A stretch of 64,000 nt of DNA, taken from the NCBI GenBank assembly GCA_902780525.1, contig CACZFL010000011.1, forward strand, positions 1 to 64,000. The letters run 5' to 3'. The position numbers and the translations under genes were made by a program. Origin of the DNA: an uncultured bacterium. GTDB lineage: Bacteria; Cyanobacteriota; Vampirovibrionia; Gastranaerophilales; Gastranaerophilaceae. The notes beneath the pieces are model-generated. The model searched no databases. It was not told the origin of the DNA and saw nothing but the letters and a program-made list of their open reading frames with translations. This document shows, piece by piece, positions 53,522 through 61,394 of the stretch; positions within the stretch are counted from its first letter, which is position 1, and each line of letters starts with the position of its first letter.

Positions 53522-54257
53522 TAAGTATCAACTCCGGATATTCTTTTTTCAGAGATTCTGCATCTTTTGCTGATAACAATTCGTCAGTATGCAATTTAAA
53601 TGAAAAATCAGGCTTGAACGTGTTTTTTCGTTTTGTTTTGAACTCTTCTACATTGTGGGATATGCTTTTTAGAAGATTAAACGTATATTTTAAATCCGGA
53701 ATCCCGGGAAAAATATCCGCAAAATTTGTTCTTAACTTATTAATGTAATCTCCTGCGTATTCCGTTACACCAAGCCAAGGATCAACGATTATTGCATCTT
53801 TGTTTTTAAAATTATAATATCCTTCCGGTTTAAAGGATTTATCTGTGATAATAGCAACAACGTGGTCCAGCTGTTGTTGGTATCCGCTGCTGTTTTTATT
53901 AAAGAATATTTTTGCAGGAAAGATGTTTTCAATTCCGTTAATTTTTCCGATAATTTGTGCTACAACTGCAGATTCATAACAGTTACCTATTTTGTGCTCT
54001 TTTAGCATATTAATAATATCTCTGAAAAGGTCTATTCCCTTTCCGTGTTTAAATCGCAGATTATCAATCATTAAAGATTTATTTAGTTTAAAATTACCAA
54101 GTTTAACGCAAATGTCTTTAGGGTATTTTATCGCTTGTTGATGTTTTACACTGTTGCTGATTCTGCTTTCTGAAATATGGGGGTAAATAGAGTTTACTGC
54201 ACGTGTAATTCTATCTGCCTTTCTTATTGCTTCATTTCTGCTTTTAAAACTAATCAT
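53517..54257 (-). CDS. Hypothetical protein with a C-H-D catalytic-triad pattern
   Basis: I do not recognise this 246-residue protein. It starts MISFKSRNEAIRKADRITRA. Three short motifs are spaced as in papain-like or transglutaminase-like cysteine enzymes: GNCYESAVVAQ with C93, LDHVVAI with H132, and IIVDPWLG with D159. The layout recalls YopT/AvrPphB-type and other bacterial cysteine protease effectors, but overall similarity cannot be judged. It has no signal peptide, and no clear ribosome binding site precedes the ATG. It ends within the rpoD terminator in convergent orientation. Confidence 0.6.
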   Translation of the reverse strand: MISFKSRNEAIRKADRITRAVNSIYPHISESRISNSVKHQQAIKYPKDICVKLGNFKLNKSLMIDNLRFKHGKGIDLFRDIINMLKEHKIGNCYESAVVAQIIGKINGIENIFPAKIFFNKNSSGYQQQLDHVVAIITDKSFKPEGYYNFKNKDAIIVDPWLGVTEYAGDYINKLRTNFADIFPGIPDLKYTFNLLKSISHNVEEFKTKRKNTFKPDFSFKLHTDELLSAKDAESLKKEYPELILK

Positions 54258-54309
54258 ATATTGTTCAAAACTAATAAATAATTTTTTTGCTTATACGTTT
54301 ACAATCTGT

Positions 54310-54323
54310 TACAAACGTTTGTA
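54310..54323. promoter_or_regulatory. LacI-type operator-like palindrome
   Basis: TACAAACGTTTGTA is a perfect 14-bp palindrome with central CG, like operators of LacI/GalR-family or CcpA-type regulators. It overlaps the -35 box of the promoter at 54319. Confidence 0.6.
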
Positions 54324-54347
54324 TAAAATATATAATTATGATATTAT
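54319..54347 (+). promoter_or_regulatory. Promoter of the GH13-like gene
   Basis: TTGTAT (54319-54324), a 17-bp spacer and TATTAT (54342-54347), 45 bp before the ATG. Confidence 0.65.
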
Positions 54348-54392
54348 CTTTATACAAATCCAACGACAGATTTTTAAGTAAGGAGAATCCCG

Positions 54393-56672
54393 ATGTTAGC
54401 ATTTTTATTCAAAAAAGATGTTGAAAATGAGTGTGATGCTTTAAATTCTTTCTATTCAAAAATTAAAGACTTATATTCATTTAATTTTATCAGTGATGAA
54501 AGAAAAGAATATTTAAAATCACAAATGGAACGTTTTGGGTATCTTCCTTATCCGCATATTAAGGCTCTTGAAGAACTTTCTGATTCTGAAGTTTTGTTTG
54601 CACTTGAATATAAATGGACTGCAAACGGAGTTTTTAAAGACGGAAAATTCGATTTTTCAAAGACAAGTGTTCTTGCAAGAAATAGTGTAAAAGATTCTTC
54701 ATGGCTTCAAAAAGAAGGTCATGATATCAAATTGACTAACCTTGCAGGATTAGGAAACGGAAACTTCTCTGAAGAATGCGGACGGTTTATGAGTTGGATG
54801 CGCCAGCTTCTGATATTACCGACAGGAAGCAAGGAAAATAATATTTTCGGAACAACGATGTATTTGATTCCGTTCCACCCTCGTGAATTCGGAGTTGCAT
54901 ATCTTCCGACAGCAAGCTGCGTAAGTCCTAATCTTGAAGATAAAAAAATTACTGAAATTACAGGATTCAATGCTGATGAACAGGTTAAGATGTTCATAAA
55001 ACTAACCCAGCTTGCAGGACACCCTGTTATTTATGATATACTTCCACAAACGGGCAGATTTTCTAAATTGGTATTAACAAATCCTGATTGTGCAAGATGG
55101 TTTGATATCAAAGCTCTTATTGATGAACTTAAAAAAAGTGTTAATAAATCTGCTGAAAAACTTTCTGATAAATATTCCGCAGAGGATTTAAAAATTGTTA
55201 GTGACATTTATATCAGAAACCTTAATGGTGAAAGCTATGGAGATTTAAGCGAGCACTATCAAAATATTTTTAATGATATAAATGAAGAAATGAAGGAAGC
55301 AAAAAAATTCCTTTCGGATTCAATGCTTGAAAGAAGTATTCAGGAAAAGCTGCACAGAAAAGCAAGGAATATTATAAATCGCGCAGCAAATAATTTTAGA
55401 GGTAAAAAGTTAAAAGAGTCTGATATAACAAATCAGGGTGACATAATTAACTCACTAATCAGTGAGGGAATGTGGCCTGCTCCCGGTGGTGCTTGGTGCT
55501 CAGCGGGTGTTCCTGTATTTGATAAAATGAGCGAAGGTGCATCTTATCCGATGTTCAGACATTATAAATTCAACGGTGAAGACGTTACAGAGTTTGCTAA
55601 TCTTGATTGTCAGACACCTTATTACTTTGTAAACCTTGAAAACGGAAAATATAATAAAGATGTAATAAACTTCTTTATAGACTATATGAAAGAACTTCAG
55701 TCAGAATACAATTTTGACGGTTTCAGAATTGACCATATAGACCATATTGTTGATGAAGTTTCCGAAAAAGACGGAGTTCCTATCAGTTACCGTGCTCCGA
55801 GAAAAGTTTTGGGAGCATTAAATACTGCAATGAAAGAAAAAATCCCGTACTTTGCAGTCCTCGGTGAATATATGCTTTGGGATAATTATTACAAAGAATA
55901 CCACGAAGATATGAACTTTGACTTGCTTTGGGGTAATGATATTGTTGCCCAGACCGGTAAAACTCCTGAAAAAATTGCTGAAGACAATTTATTTTTATCC
56001 AATTACAACTCTTCAAGCAAAAAATCAACACCGCTTTCAATACTAAAATCATATAATAATCAGGATGGCGAGTTCGAAGCTATTGATAGATATCCGGGAC
56101 AATTAGGTCAGCAGGGGGCATTATTCAAATGGTTTAAGTATAAATTCCTTCCGGGCGGAAGATTTGCACAACGTCCAGTTATGTATATTGATGGTGATGA
56201 ATCGTTTACAAAGACAGGTATGGAATACGTAATCGGAAACGAAGTTTCAATGAAACGTGAAAAGGATTATGAGTTCTATTCAAAATTTGATGCAATTGAC
56301 AGATTTGTTAAAAATAACCAGGTTATAACCGACGGTGAAGCACATATAATAAGACAGGACGATGACGGTTTTGTTGCATGGCAGATACAGAAAGAAGGAT
56401 TAAAGAACTCTATTCTTGTTGTAGCAAATTATCAGGCTCCGACCGAAAAAGTTGAGAAGAACGACGGAAACGGAAATACCTGGACAGAAGTTGTTGAAGG
56501 TTGCGAAGTTTTTGATAAAACTATTGAACTTTCATGCGATTATTCTATAGTTTCAGAGTTTAGATTTGACGGGACTGATTACATTGAAGAAAAATTTGTT
56601 GCCGCAACAAATTCTCTGAGTTTTGGTAAACTTATGCCATCAGAGTTCAAATTCTTTACCGTTATTAAATAA
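54393..56672 (+). CDS. GH13-like alpha-glucan-active enzyme
   Basis: This 759-residue protein has the catalytic pattern of family GH13: FDGFRIDHIDHIVDEV with D447 as nucleophile, VLGEYMLW with E492 as acid/base, and a candidate third motif YNNQDGE with D558, where the usual His of NHD is Gln. The N-terminal 350 residues are unfamiliar, with a helical insertion (residues 240-340). The C-terminus (about 660-759) looks like a beta domain. It has no signal peptide, so it probably acts on cytoplasmic glycogen or maltodextrin. A LacI-type operator overlaps its promoter. Subfamily unknown. Confidence 0.78.
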   Translation: MLAFLFKKDVENECDALNSFYSKIKDLYSFNFISDERKEYLKSQMERFGYLPYPHIKALEELSDSEVLFALEYKWTANGVFKDGKFDFSKTSVLARNSVKDSSWLQKEGHDIKLTNLAGLGNGNFSEECGRFMSWMRQLLILPTGSKENNIFGTTMYLIPFHPREFGVAYLPTASCVSPNLEDKKITEITGFNADEQVKMFIKLTQLAGHPVIYDILPQTGRFSKLVLTNPDCARWFDIKALIDELKKSVNKSAEKLSDKYSAEDLKIVSDIYIRNLNGESYGDLSEHYQNIFNDINEEMKEAKKFLSDSMLERSIQEKLHRKARNIINRAANNFRGKKLKESDITNQGDIINSLISEGMWPAPGGAWCSAGVPVFDKMSEGASYPMFRHYKFNGEDVTEFANLDCQTPYYFVNLENGKYNKDVINFFIDYMKELQSEYNFDGFRIDHIDHIVDEVSEKDGVPISYRAPRKVLGALNTAMKEKIPYFAVLGEYMLWDNYYKEYHEDMNFDLLWGNDIVAQTGKTPEKIAEDNLFLSNYNSSSKKSTPLSILKSYNNQDGEFEAIDRYPGQLGQQGALFKWFKYKFLPGGRFAQRPVMYIDGDESFTKTGMEYVIGNEVSMKREKDYEFYSKFDAIDRFVKNNQVITDGEAHIIRQDDDGFVAWQIQKEGLKNSILVVANYQAPTEKVEKNDGNGNTWTEVVEGCEVFDKTIELSCDYSIVSEFRFDGTDYIEEKFVAATNSLSFGKLMPSEFKFFTVIK

Positions 56673-56734
56673 GGATTCATAATAAAGGAGTATATTTTAC
56701 GATTAAGTAAACTACGATTAAATAATATAGGGAC

Positions 56735-56768
56735 AAGCCGGATTAAAGCGCCGGCTTTTTATTTTTTA
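56735..56768 (+). terminator. Terminator of the GH13-like gene
   Basis: AAGCCGG (56735-56741) pairs with CCGGCTT (56751-56757), followed by a long T-rich run. Confidence 0.85.
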
Positions 56769-56780
56769 TAATTATCGGCT

Positions 56781-56809
56781 TTGACTAATTATATTCTGCA
56801 TGGTACGAT
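56781..56809 (+). promoter_or_regulatory. Promoter of the four-domain GntR-like gene
   Basis: TTGACT (56781-56786), a 17-bp spacer and TACGAT (56804-56809), 27 bp before the ATG. Confidence 0.7.
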
Positions 56810-56836
56810 TGTTTTAATAAGTTAAAGGGATAATTA

Positions 56837-57886
56837 ATGTCACAAACCGACGAAGGAAGAAGAATAACTGTTGCGGAAATGGCTCCGCATGTTCATGTGT
56901 TTTTACCTAATGAAAATAAGGTTGATAAAATCTCTGCTTGGCTTGAAAAATGGATTACTGCGGCTTTGGCTTCAGGGAAAATAAAATTCTGTGATTATTT
57001 ACCAAAAAAAGGTGATTTGGCATTTCATATTGGTGTAAGTTTGGGTACTATGCAGAATGTGTACAGAAACCTTGAAGACAGAGGTTTGATTGAATCCAGA
57101 CAAAAAGTGGGTTCATATATAAAAAATACATCAGATAATAATCTGGAAAAACTAACTTCAAAACGAGATGTTGTGTGTGAAGAAGTTAAAAAATATATCT
57201 CGGAAAACGGGTTAAAGCCTGGGGATACATTAGTTTCCGCAAGAAAACTTTCCGGCCTTCTAGTGATACCGTTTGCAACGATAATGGTATCTTTAAATCG
57301 TCTTACATTGGAAGGAATAATTGAAAAGTGCGGTAAATCTTTTAAGATTAAATCAACAGATTTTAATGTATCAAATATAGAACAGCAGACTTTGGTAGAA
57401 AAGATTGCAGACCATATTAACAAATATATAAAGAAAAACCTGAAATCAGGTGATAAACTTCCTTCCAATAGCACAATGGCAGATATGTTTAATGTAAGTG
57501 TCAAAACAATTCACGATGCTGTAAAAATACTGTCAGTTGCGGGTGTTATAAAAACAAGACGCGGATATTACGGAACGGTCGTAACAAATTTCGCAAAAGA
57601 TGAAAATGTGCCTTACTATTATGAACAGGTTGAACAGAGCATAAAAAAATACATTGCGGAAAACTCAAAACCCGGTGACAAGCTTCCTTCAATAAAAAAC
57701 TTTGCAGAGGTTTTTAACGTAAGCGCAAAAACAATTAAAAATGCACTTGATAACCTTGCAGATGACGGATATATAAATTTTGTACGAGGTAAGTACGGCG
57801 GAACTTTTGTTCTGAATGTTCCTACGGTATATGAAAAAGGATACACCTGGTTGGCACTAAGCCCTGAATTTGAGCAAAAAAATTAA
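56837..57886 (+). CDS. Regulator made of four tandem GntR-type winged helices
   Basis: This 349-residue protein appears to contain four GntR-like winged-helix domains in a row and no effector domain. Domains lie at about 30-97 (GVSLGTMQNVYRNLEDRGLI), 110-170 (LVIPFATIMVSLNRLTLEGI), 186-255 (FNVSVKTIHDAVKILSVAGV) and 268-338 (FNVSAKTIKNALDNLADDGY). Domains 2-4 each have the GntR lead-in (LKPGD or LKSGDKLPS). Normal GntR proteins carry one such domain plus a ligand domain. This one may bind long or repeated sites. It has its own promoter, and infC follows. Confidence 0.8.
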   Translation: MSQTDEGRRITVAEMAPHVHVFLPNENKVDKISAWLEKWITAALASGKIKFCDYLPKKGDLAFHIGVSLGTMQNVYRNLEDRGLIESRQKVGSYIKNTSDNNLEKLTSKRDVVCEEVKKYISENGLKPGDTLVSARKLSGLLVIPFATIMVSLNRLTLEGIIEKCGKSFKIKSTDFNVSNIEQQTLVEKIADHINKYIKKNLKSGDKLPSNSTMADMFNVSVKTIHDAVKILSVAGVIKTRRGYYGTVVTNFAKDENVPYYYEQVEQSIKKYIAENSKPGDKLPSIKNFAEVFNVSAKTIKNALDNLADDGYINFVRGKYGGTFVLNVPTVYEKGYTWLALSPEFEQKN

Positions 57887-57957
57887 TATATGTCGGGTAA
57901 AAGCGTGTATCTGTTTAATACTTCTTTGTTTTCCTTTCTCTATTTTTCTTCCCCCAC

Positions 57958-57985
57958 TTGAAAAAACGTTAAAGCATGGTATTAT
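57958..57985 (+). promoter_or_regulatory. infC promoter
   Basis: TTGAAA (57958-57963), a 16-bp spacer and TATTAT (57980-57985). A CCCCC tract lies just before the -35 box. Confidence 0.65.
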
Positions 57986-58022
57986 AAAAAATGTAAATAT
58001 TTATAAATAAAGGAGAACAGTT

Positions 58023-58565
58023 ATTTCAAACGAAGACAGAAACACGGGAAAAGGCAAGGATAAGCCTTTAATAAACGAAAAAATCAGAGCAAAGGAAGTA
58101 AGATTAATTGACGCAGAAGGTAACAATGTTGGCGTTGTTCCTACATCTAAAGCGTTACAAATGGCAGAAGAAGCTGACTTAGACTTGGTTGTAATTAGTG
58201 CAAATCAGGCTCCGCCTGTTGCAAAGATTCTTAATTTCGGCAAATATCGTTACGAGCTGGAAAAGAAAGCAAAGGAAGCCAAGAAAAAACAGCACACTGT
58301 CGATATAAAAGAAGTAAAAGTCCGCTACAAAATTGACACGCATGACTATGAAGTCAGACTGAAAAGTATAAGAAAATTTATCTCTCAGGGTAACAAGGTA
58401 AAACTTGTTGTAATGCTCAGAGGACGTGAAATGCAGCACTCAGGACTTGCAGTAGATTTGGCTAACAGATTTATAACTGATTTGGCAAATGACCCTGTTA
58501 CAGTAGAAAAGAAACCTGTTATTGAGGGCAGAAATGTAACAGCATGGTTTGCACCTCAAAGTTAG
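58023..58565 (+). CDS. infC: Translation initiation factor IF-3 with AUU start
   Basis: IF-3 binds the 30S subunit and checks start codon-anticodon pairing. The 180-residue protein should begin at ATT 58023, 7 nt after AGGAG (58011-58015). A stop lies in frame at 58008, and no ATG, GTG or TTG occurs until 58161, far inside the N-terminal domain. From ATT the product reads ISNEDRNTGKGKDKPLINEK, followed by IRAKEVRLI, as in full-length IF-3. The C-terminal domain has VVMLRGREMQHSGLA. AUU starts are classical for infC and allow IF-3 to limit its own synthesis. rpmI and rplT do not follow; a terminator does. Confidence 0.95.
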   Translation: MSNEDRNTGKGKDKPLINEKIRAKEVRLIDAEGNNVGVVPTSKALQMAEEADLDLVVISANQAPPVAKILNFGKYRYELEKKAKEAKKKQHTVDIKEVKVRYKIDTHDYEVRLKSIRKFISQGNKVKLVVMLRGREMQHSGLAVDLANRFITDLANDPVTVEKKPVIEGRNVTAWFAPQS

Positions 58566-58594
58566 TGCTAAAAGAATAATTAAATATCAGATAT

Positions 58595-58627
58595 AAAAAC
58601 TCTGTACGTATGTACGGAGTTTTTTTA
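58595..58627 (+). terminator. infC terminator
   Basis: AAACTCTGTAC pairs with GTACGGAGTTT with one mismatch around GTAT, followed by seven T. Confidence 0.85.
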
Positions 58628-58635
58628 TTTTCCTC

Positions 58636-58663
58636 TTGATTAAAAATATTCAGCAAGTACAAT
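58636..58663 (+). promoter_or_regulatory. tRNA-Phe promoter
   Basis: TTGATT (58636-58641), a 16-bp spacer and TACAAT (58658-58663), 28 bp before the tRNA. Confidence 0.5.
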
Positions 58664-58691
58664 AATAGTATTGAAAAGTTTAATAAGGTAT

Positions 58692-58767
58692 GCCGCAATA
58701 GCTCAGTTGGTAGAGCAAGGGACTGAAAATCCCTGTGTCCTTGGTTCAATTCCGAGTTGCGGCACCA
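58692..58767 (+). tRNA. tRNA-Phe (anticodon GAA)
   Basis: The 76-nt cloverleaf is complete. Acceptor GCCGCAA pairs with TTGCGGC, the D arm is GCTC...GAGC, and the anticodon stem AGGGA/TCCCT encloses CTGAAAA with anticodon GAA. The T arm is CTTGG/CCGAG with TTCAATT, discriminator A and encoded CCA (58765-58767). Its 3' end is partly duplicated 145 bp downstream, and a mobile-looking island follows. Confidence 0.98.
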
Positions 58768-58778
58768 TTTTTAAAAAG

Positions 58779-58801
58779 ACACCACTTGTTGGTGTTTTTT
58801 A
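58779..58801 (+). terminator. tRNA-Phe terminator
   Basis: ACACCA (58779-58784) pairs with TGGTGT (58790-58795), followed by six T. Confidence 0.75.
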
Positions 58802-58853
58802 TTGCTTATGGTTTTAAAAATGGACCTTACTCGGATGTTGCGTCAAGCACAAC

Positions 58854-58899
58854 CCTCTCGGAAAAACCTCAACGGTTCGGTTTTTCCTGCGGCAGAGTG
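58854..58899 (+). repeat. Variable-stem hairpin repeat, left copy
   Basis: Order: CCTCT, CG, stem GAAAAACC, loop, stem GGTTTTTC, CTG, CGGCAGAGTG. CTCT can pair with AGAG as a lower stem. A second copy with identical flanks but a different stem is at 63608-63649. Confidence 0.6.
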
Positions 58900-58909
58900 A
58901 GTTGCGGCA
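58899..58909 (+). repeat. Partial duplicate of tRNA-Phe 3' end (att-like)
   Basis: GAGTTGCGGCA repeats tRNA-Phe positions 58754-58764 exactly. It is short, but the tRNA location suits an old integration site. Confidence 0.35.
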
Positions 58910-58991
58910 TATTTTTTTTGCTCCGAATAAAAAATTTTTATAGCAATTCGGAATTACATCCCGAGCTGTATCCTAACGAGCAGATTGATTA

Positions 58992-59012
58992 TTAACGGAT
59001 AGTATGATTATT
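58992..59012 (+). repeat. AACGGATAGTATGATTATT repeat, copy A
   Basis: It is identical to copy B over 21 bp and is preceded by GATTGATTA. Copies C and D carry the variant AGTACG. Confidence 0.7.
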
Positions 59013-59106
59013 TTTGGGAAAGGGGCTTGCTGTTTGAGTTTTGACGGTCGGAAGTATGTTTATATGCCAATAATCAAACTGCTCGTATTTGCTCGTTTTC
59101 TGCTCG

Positions 59107-59127
59107 TTAACGGATAGTATGATTATT
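59107..59127 (+). repeat. AACGGATAGTATGATTATT repeat, copy B
   Basis: A direct repeat of copy A, 115 bp downstream. It is preceded by a CTGCTCG fragment that also lies before copy A in a related form (GAGCAG, inverted). Confidence 0.7.
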
Positions 59128-59163
59128 GGTTTCAAACCTTTTCCCTGACTGAATGTAACACAA

Positions 59164-59203
59164 GTTTGATTATTTACGGATAGTACGATTATTTTGGAAG
59201 AGG
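59164..59203 (+). repeat. Island repeat, copy C (left inverted repeat)
   Basis: GTTTGATTATT, ACGGATAGTACGATTATT and TTGGAAGAG form a 40-bp element. It matches copy D (63546-63587) in inverted orientation apart from a short insertion of about 2-3 bp. Confidence 0.75.
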
Positions 59204-59321
59204 AAAGTATGAGCAATGTATTAATAATTCCCTGGTTAAAATGCTGCACTTTCGGAAATACACTATATGTAGGTTTTGATTACTCTTAAAATCTTATATC
59301 CTTTTTATAATGAGGTGAAGT

Positions 59322-61394
59322 ATGGCAAAAAGTATTGAAGAACAAGTTGAAGATATCGCGAAAAAACAGCTTGATAAGTTTGGAATAAAATATTTTACAA
59401 AAACTGAGAGTATAAATAAAGAGATTGATGATGCTCTGAAAAAAGCCGAATCAAAATCGGGTGGAAAAGGCGGCAATTTCCCTGATATAAAAGTAATGAT
59501 TAAAACTCATTCTTTAGGTTATATTCCCATAATGATTGAGGTTAAGGGAACTAAAAATTGTTTGGAAAAAATAAACCCTTTAACTAATATAGTTGAAAAT
59601 AGGAACGAAAAAGGAGAAATAAATTATCCTACAATCAAAAAATTTGCGGTAAATGGTGCTGTTCATTACGCAGAATCAATAATAAATTATACAAAAAGCT
59701 ATAAAAACGTTATAGCAATTGGAATAAACGGTTATAATAATGCTGAAAAAATTAAAACTGAATTTGGAGTTTATTATATATCACAAGATAACTTATTAAT
59801 CCCTAAAAAATTTGCAGAATACTCTGATTTGTCTTTTTTGCAAGCTGATAAACTTCAAATACTTGAACAAAAAATACAAGAAATATTTTTGTCGAAAGAG
59901 GAAAAAGAACTCAAAACAAAAGATTTCGAAAATCAAATTGAAACAATACTACAAAAATTAAACCAGAACATGCATGATAATCTGAATATTAAAGACACAG
60001 ACAGAGTTCAACTCGTATGTGGATTAATTATGGCTGCTCTCGGTGTTGAAGGAGATGTTAGCCCTTTAGAAATAGAAGAACTAAAAGGACAAACAGGACA
60101 AAACTCAAATGACGGTGCTATTACTATAAATAAAATAAGAGATTTTCTAAGTAATAGAAATTTACCCGAAGAAAAAAAGAAAATTATAGATTCAATGTTC
60201 TTTAAAATATTATTAGAACGTAATAATTATATGCCTAAAAATGGCGAAAGCCCGATAAAAACAGTCTATACCGTAATAAAAGATGATATTATGCCGATAT
60301 TCGGTTCGGCTAAACATCTGGATTTTACGGGAAGATTATTTAATGTATTAAACTCTTGGATTGCACTTCGCCCCGGAGATGATAAAAATGACGTTGTTTT
60401 AACTCCAAGATATGTAACAGAGTTTATGGCAAAACTATGTAAGGTGAATAAAGATTCTTACGTTTGGGATTATGCTGCCGGCAGTGGAGGCTTTTTGATT
60501 TCTTCAATGAAACTGATGATAGAAGATGCCCAAAAAATAACAAGTGAAAAAGAAAAATTTGATAAAATTAATAAGATAAAATATGAACAACTGTTAGGAA
60601 TTGAAATCAGACCTGATATATATATGCTGGCAGTATTGAATATGATACTTATGGGTGACGGCTCAAGCCATATTTTAAATACTGACTCATTAACAGATTA
60701 TGACGGTAAGTACGAACAAAAAAGCAAAATAGAAGAAAAAATCAAAAATAATAATGGAAATGGTGAAGATATAAAAGAAAATAAAAATTTTCCGGCAAAT
60801 GTATTTTTACTAAATCCGCCATATTCGGCAAAAGGTAAAGGTTTTGTTTTTGTTGAAAAGGCTCTTTCTAAAATGAATAGCGGCAGAGCTGCAATACTAA
60901 TACAAGAAAATGCCGGCAGCGGTAATGGTTTACCGTATACAGAGAATATCTTAAAAAATAATACACTTGTTGCAAGCATTCACATGTCTGATATCTTTTG
61001 CGGTAAAGCAGGTGTTCAGACGGCAATATATGTCTTTGAAGTTGGAATTCCGCATGAAGAAAATAATATCGTCAAGTTTATAGATTTTTCAAATGACGGC
61101 TATACAAGACAAAATCGTAAAAAATCAAGTCAAAATGTTAATTTGAAAAATACTGACAATGCAACTGAACGATATCAGGAAGTTGTTGATATTGTGCTAA
61201 ACCGAAAAAAACAAACTCACTATTTTGATGATTGTGTAATAGAAGATACAATAACTCTAAAAGGTAGTGATTGGACATATTCACAACACCAAAAAATAGA
61301 TACAGTACCGACAGAAGAAGACTTTAAAAAGACTGTAAAAGATTATCTGGCTTGGAAAGTCTCTCAAGTTCTGCAAGGAGAAATGTGTGATTAG
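59322..61394 (+). CDS. BcgI-like restriction-modification subunit (nuclease fused to N6-adenine methylase)
   Basis: This 690-residue protein has an N-terminal PD-(D/E)xK-type nuclease motif (P54-D55, then E73-V-K75 in MIEVKG) and a helical linker. The gamma-type adenine methylase follows, with SAM motif DYAAGSGGF (D383) and catalytic NPPY (N498) in LLNPPYSAKGKGFVF. With the specificity gene next to it and no separate hsdR, it resembles type IIB BcgI-like systems, where one chain both cuts and methylates. A nuclease-dead variant cannot be excluded. A GAGGTGAA site precedes the ATG. Confidence 0.82.
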   Translation: MAKSIEEQVEDIAKKQLDKFGIKYFTKTESINKEIDDALKKAESKSGGKGGNFPDIKVMIKTHSLGYIPIMIEVKGTKNCLEKINPLTNIVENRNEKGEINYPTIKKFAVNGAVHYAESIINYTKSYKNVIAIGINGYNNAEKIKTEFGVYYISQDNLLIPKKFAEYSDLSFLQADKLQILEQKIQEIFLSKEEKELKTKDFENQIETILQKLNQNMHDNLNIKDTDRVQLVCGLIMAALGVEGDVSPLEIEELKGQTGQNSNDGAITINKIRDFLSNRNLPEEKKKIIDSMFFKILLERNNYMPKNGESPIKTVYTVIKDDIMPIFGSAKHLDFTGRLFNVLNSWIALRPGDDKNDVVLTPRYVTEFMAKLCKVNKDSYVWDYAAGSGGFLISSMKLMIEDAQKITSEKEKFDKINKIKYEQLLGIEIRPDIYMLAVLNMILMGDGSSHILNTDSLTDYDGKYEQKSKIEEKIKNNNGNGEDIKENKNFPANVFLLNPPYSAKGKGFVFVEKALSKMNSGRAAILIQENAGSGNGLPYTENILKNNTLVASIHMSDIFCGKAGVQTAIYVFEVGIPHEENNIVKFIDFSNDGYTRQNRKKSSQNVNLKNTDNATERYQEVVDIVLNRKKQTHYFDDCVIEDTITLKGSDWTYSQHQKIDTVPTEEDFKKTVKDYLAWKVSQVLQGEMCD

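Larger units (their letters stand above)
58768..59321. other. Non-coding 554-bp segment between tRNA-Phe and island genes
   Basis: In order it holds: the tRNA terminator; a structured hairpin repeat (58854-58899); an 11-bp copy of the tRNA 3' end (58899-58909); two direct copies of the AACGGATAGTATGATTATT repeat (58992 and 59107) and a third variant (59164-59203); short inverted fragments CGAGCAG...TTGATTATT at 59067-59085; and the ribosome site of the methylase gene. No coding frame is convincing. Confidence 0.6.

Noticed and set aside
58161..58163. ATG as start of infC
   Set aside because: It would remove the conserved N-terminal domain segment. The ATT at 58023 is better placed after AGGAG.
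58992..59203. Three similar repeats close together as a CRISPR array
   Set aside because: Spacing is uneven (about 95 and 45-60 bp), the unit is not uniform, there are no cas genes, and a fourth copy is inverted 4.4 kb away.
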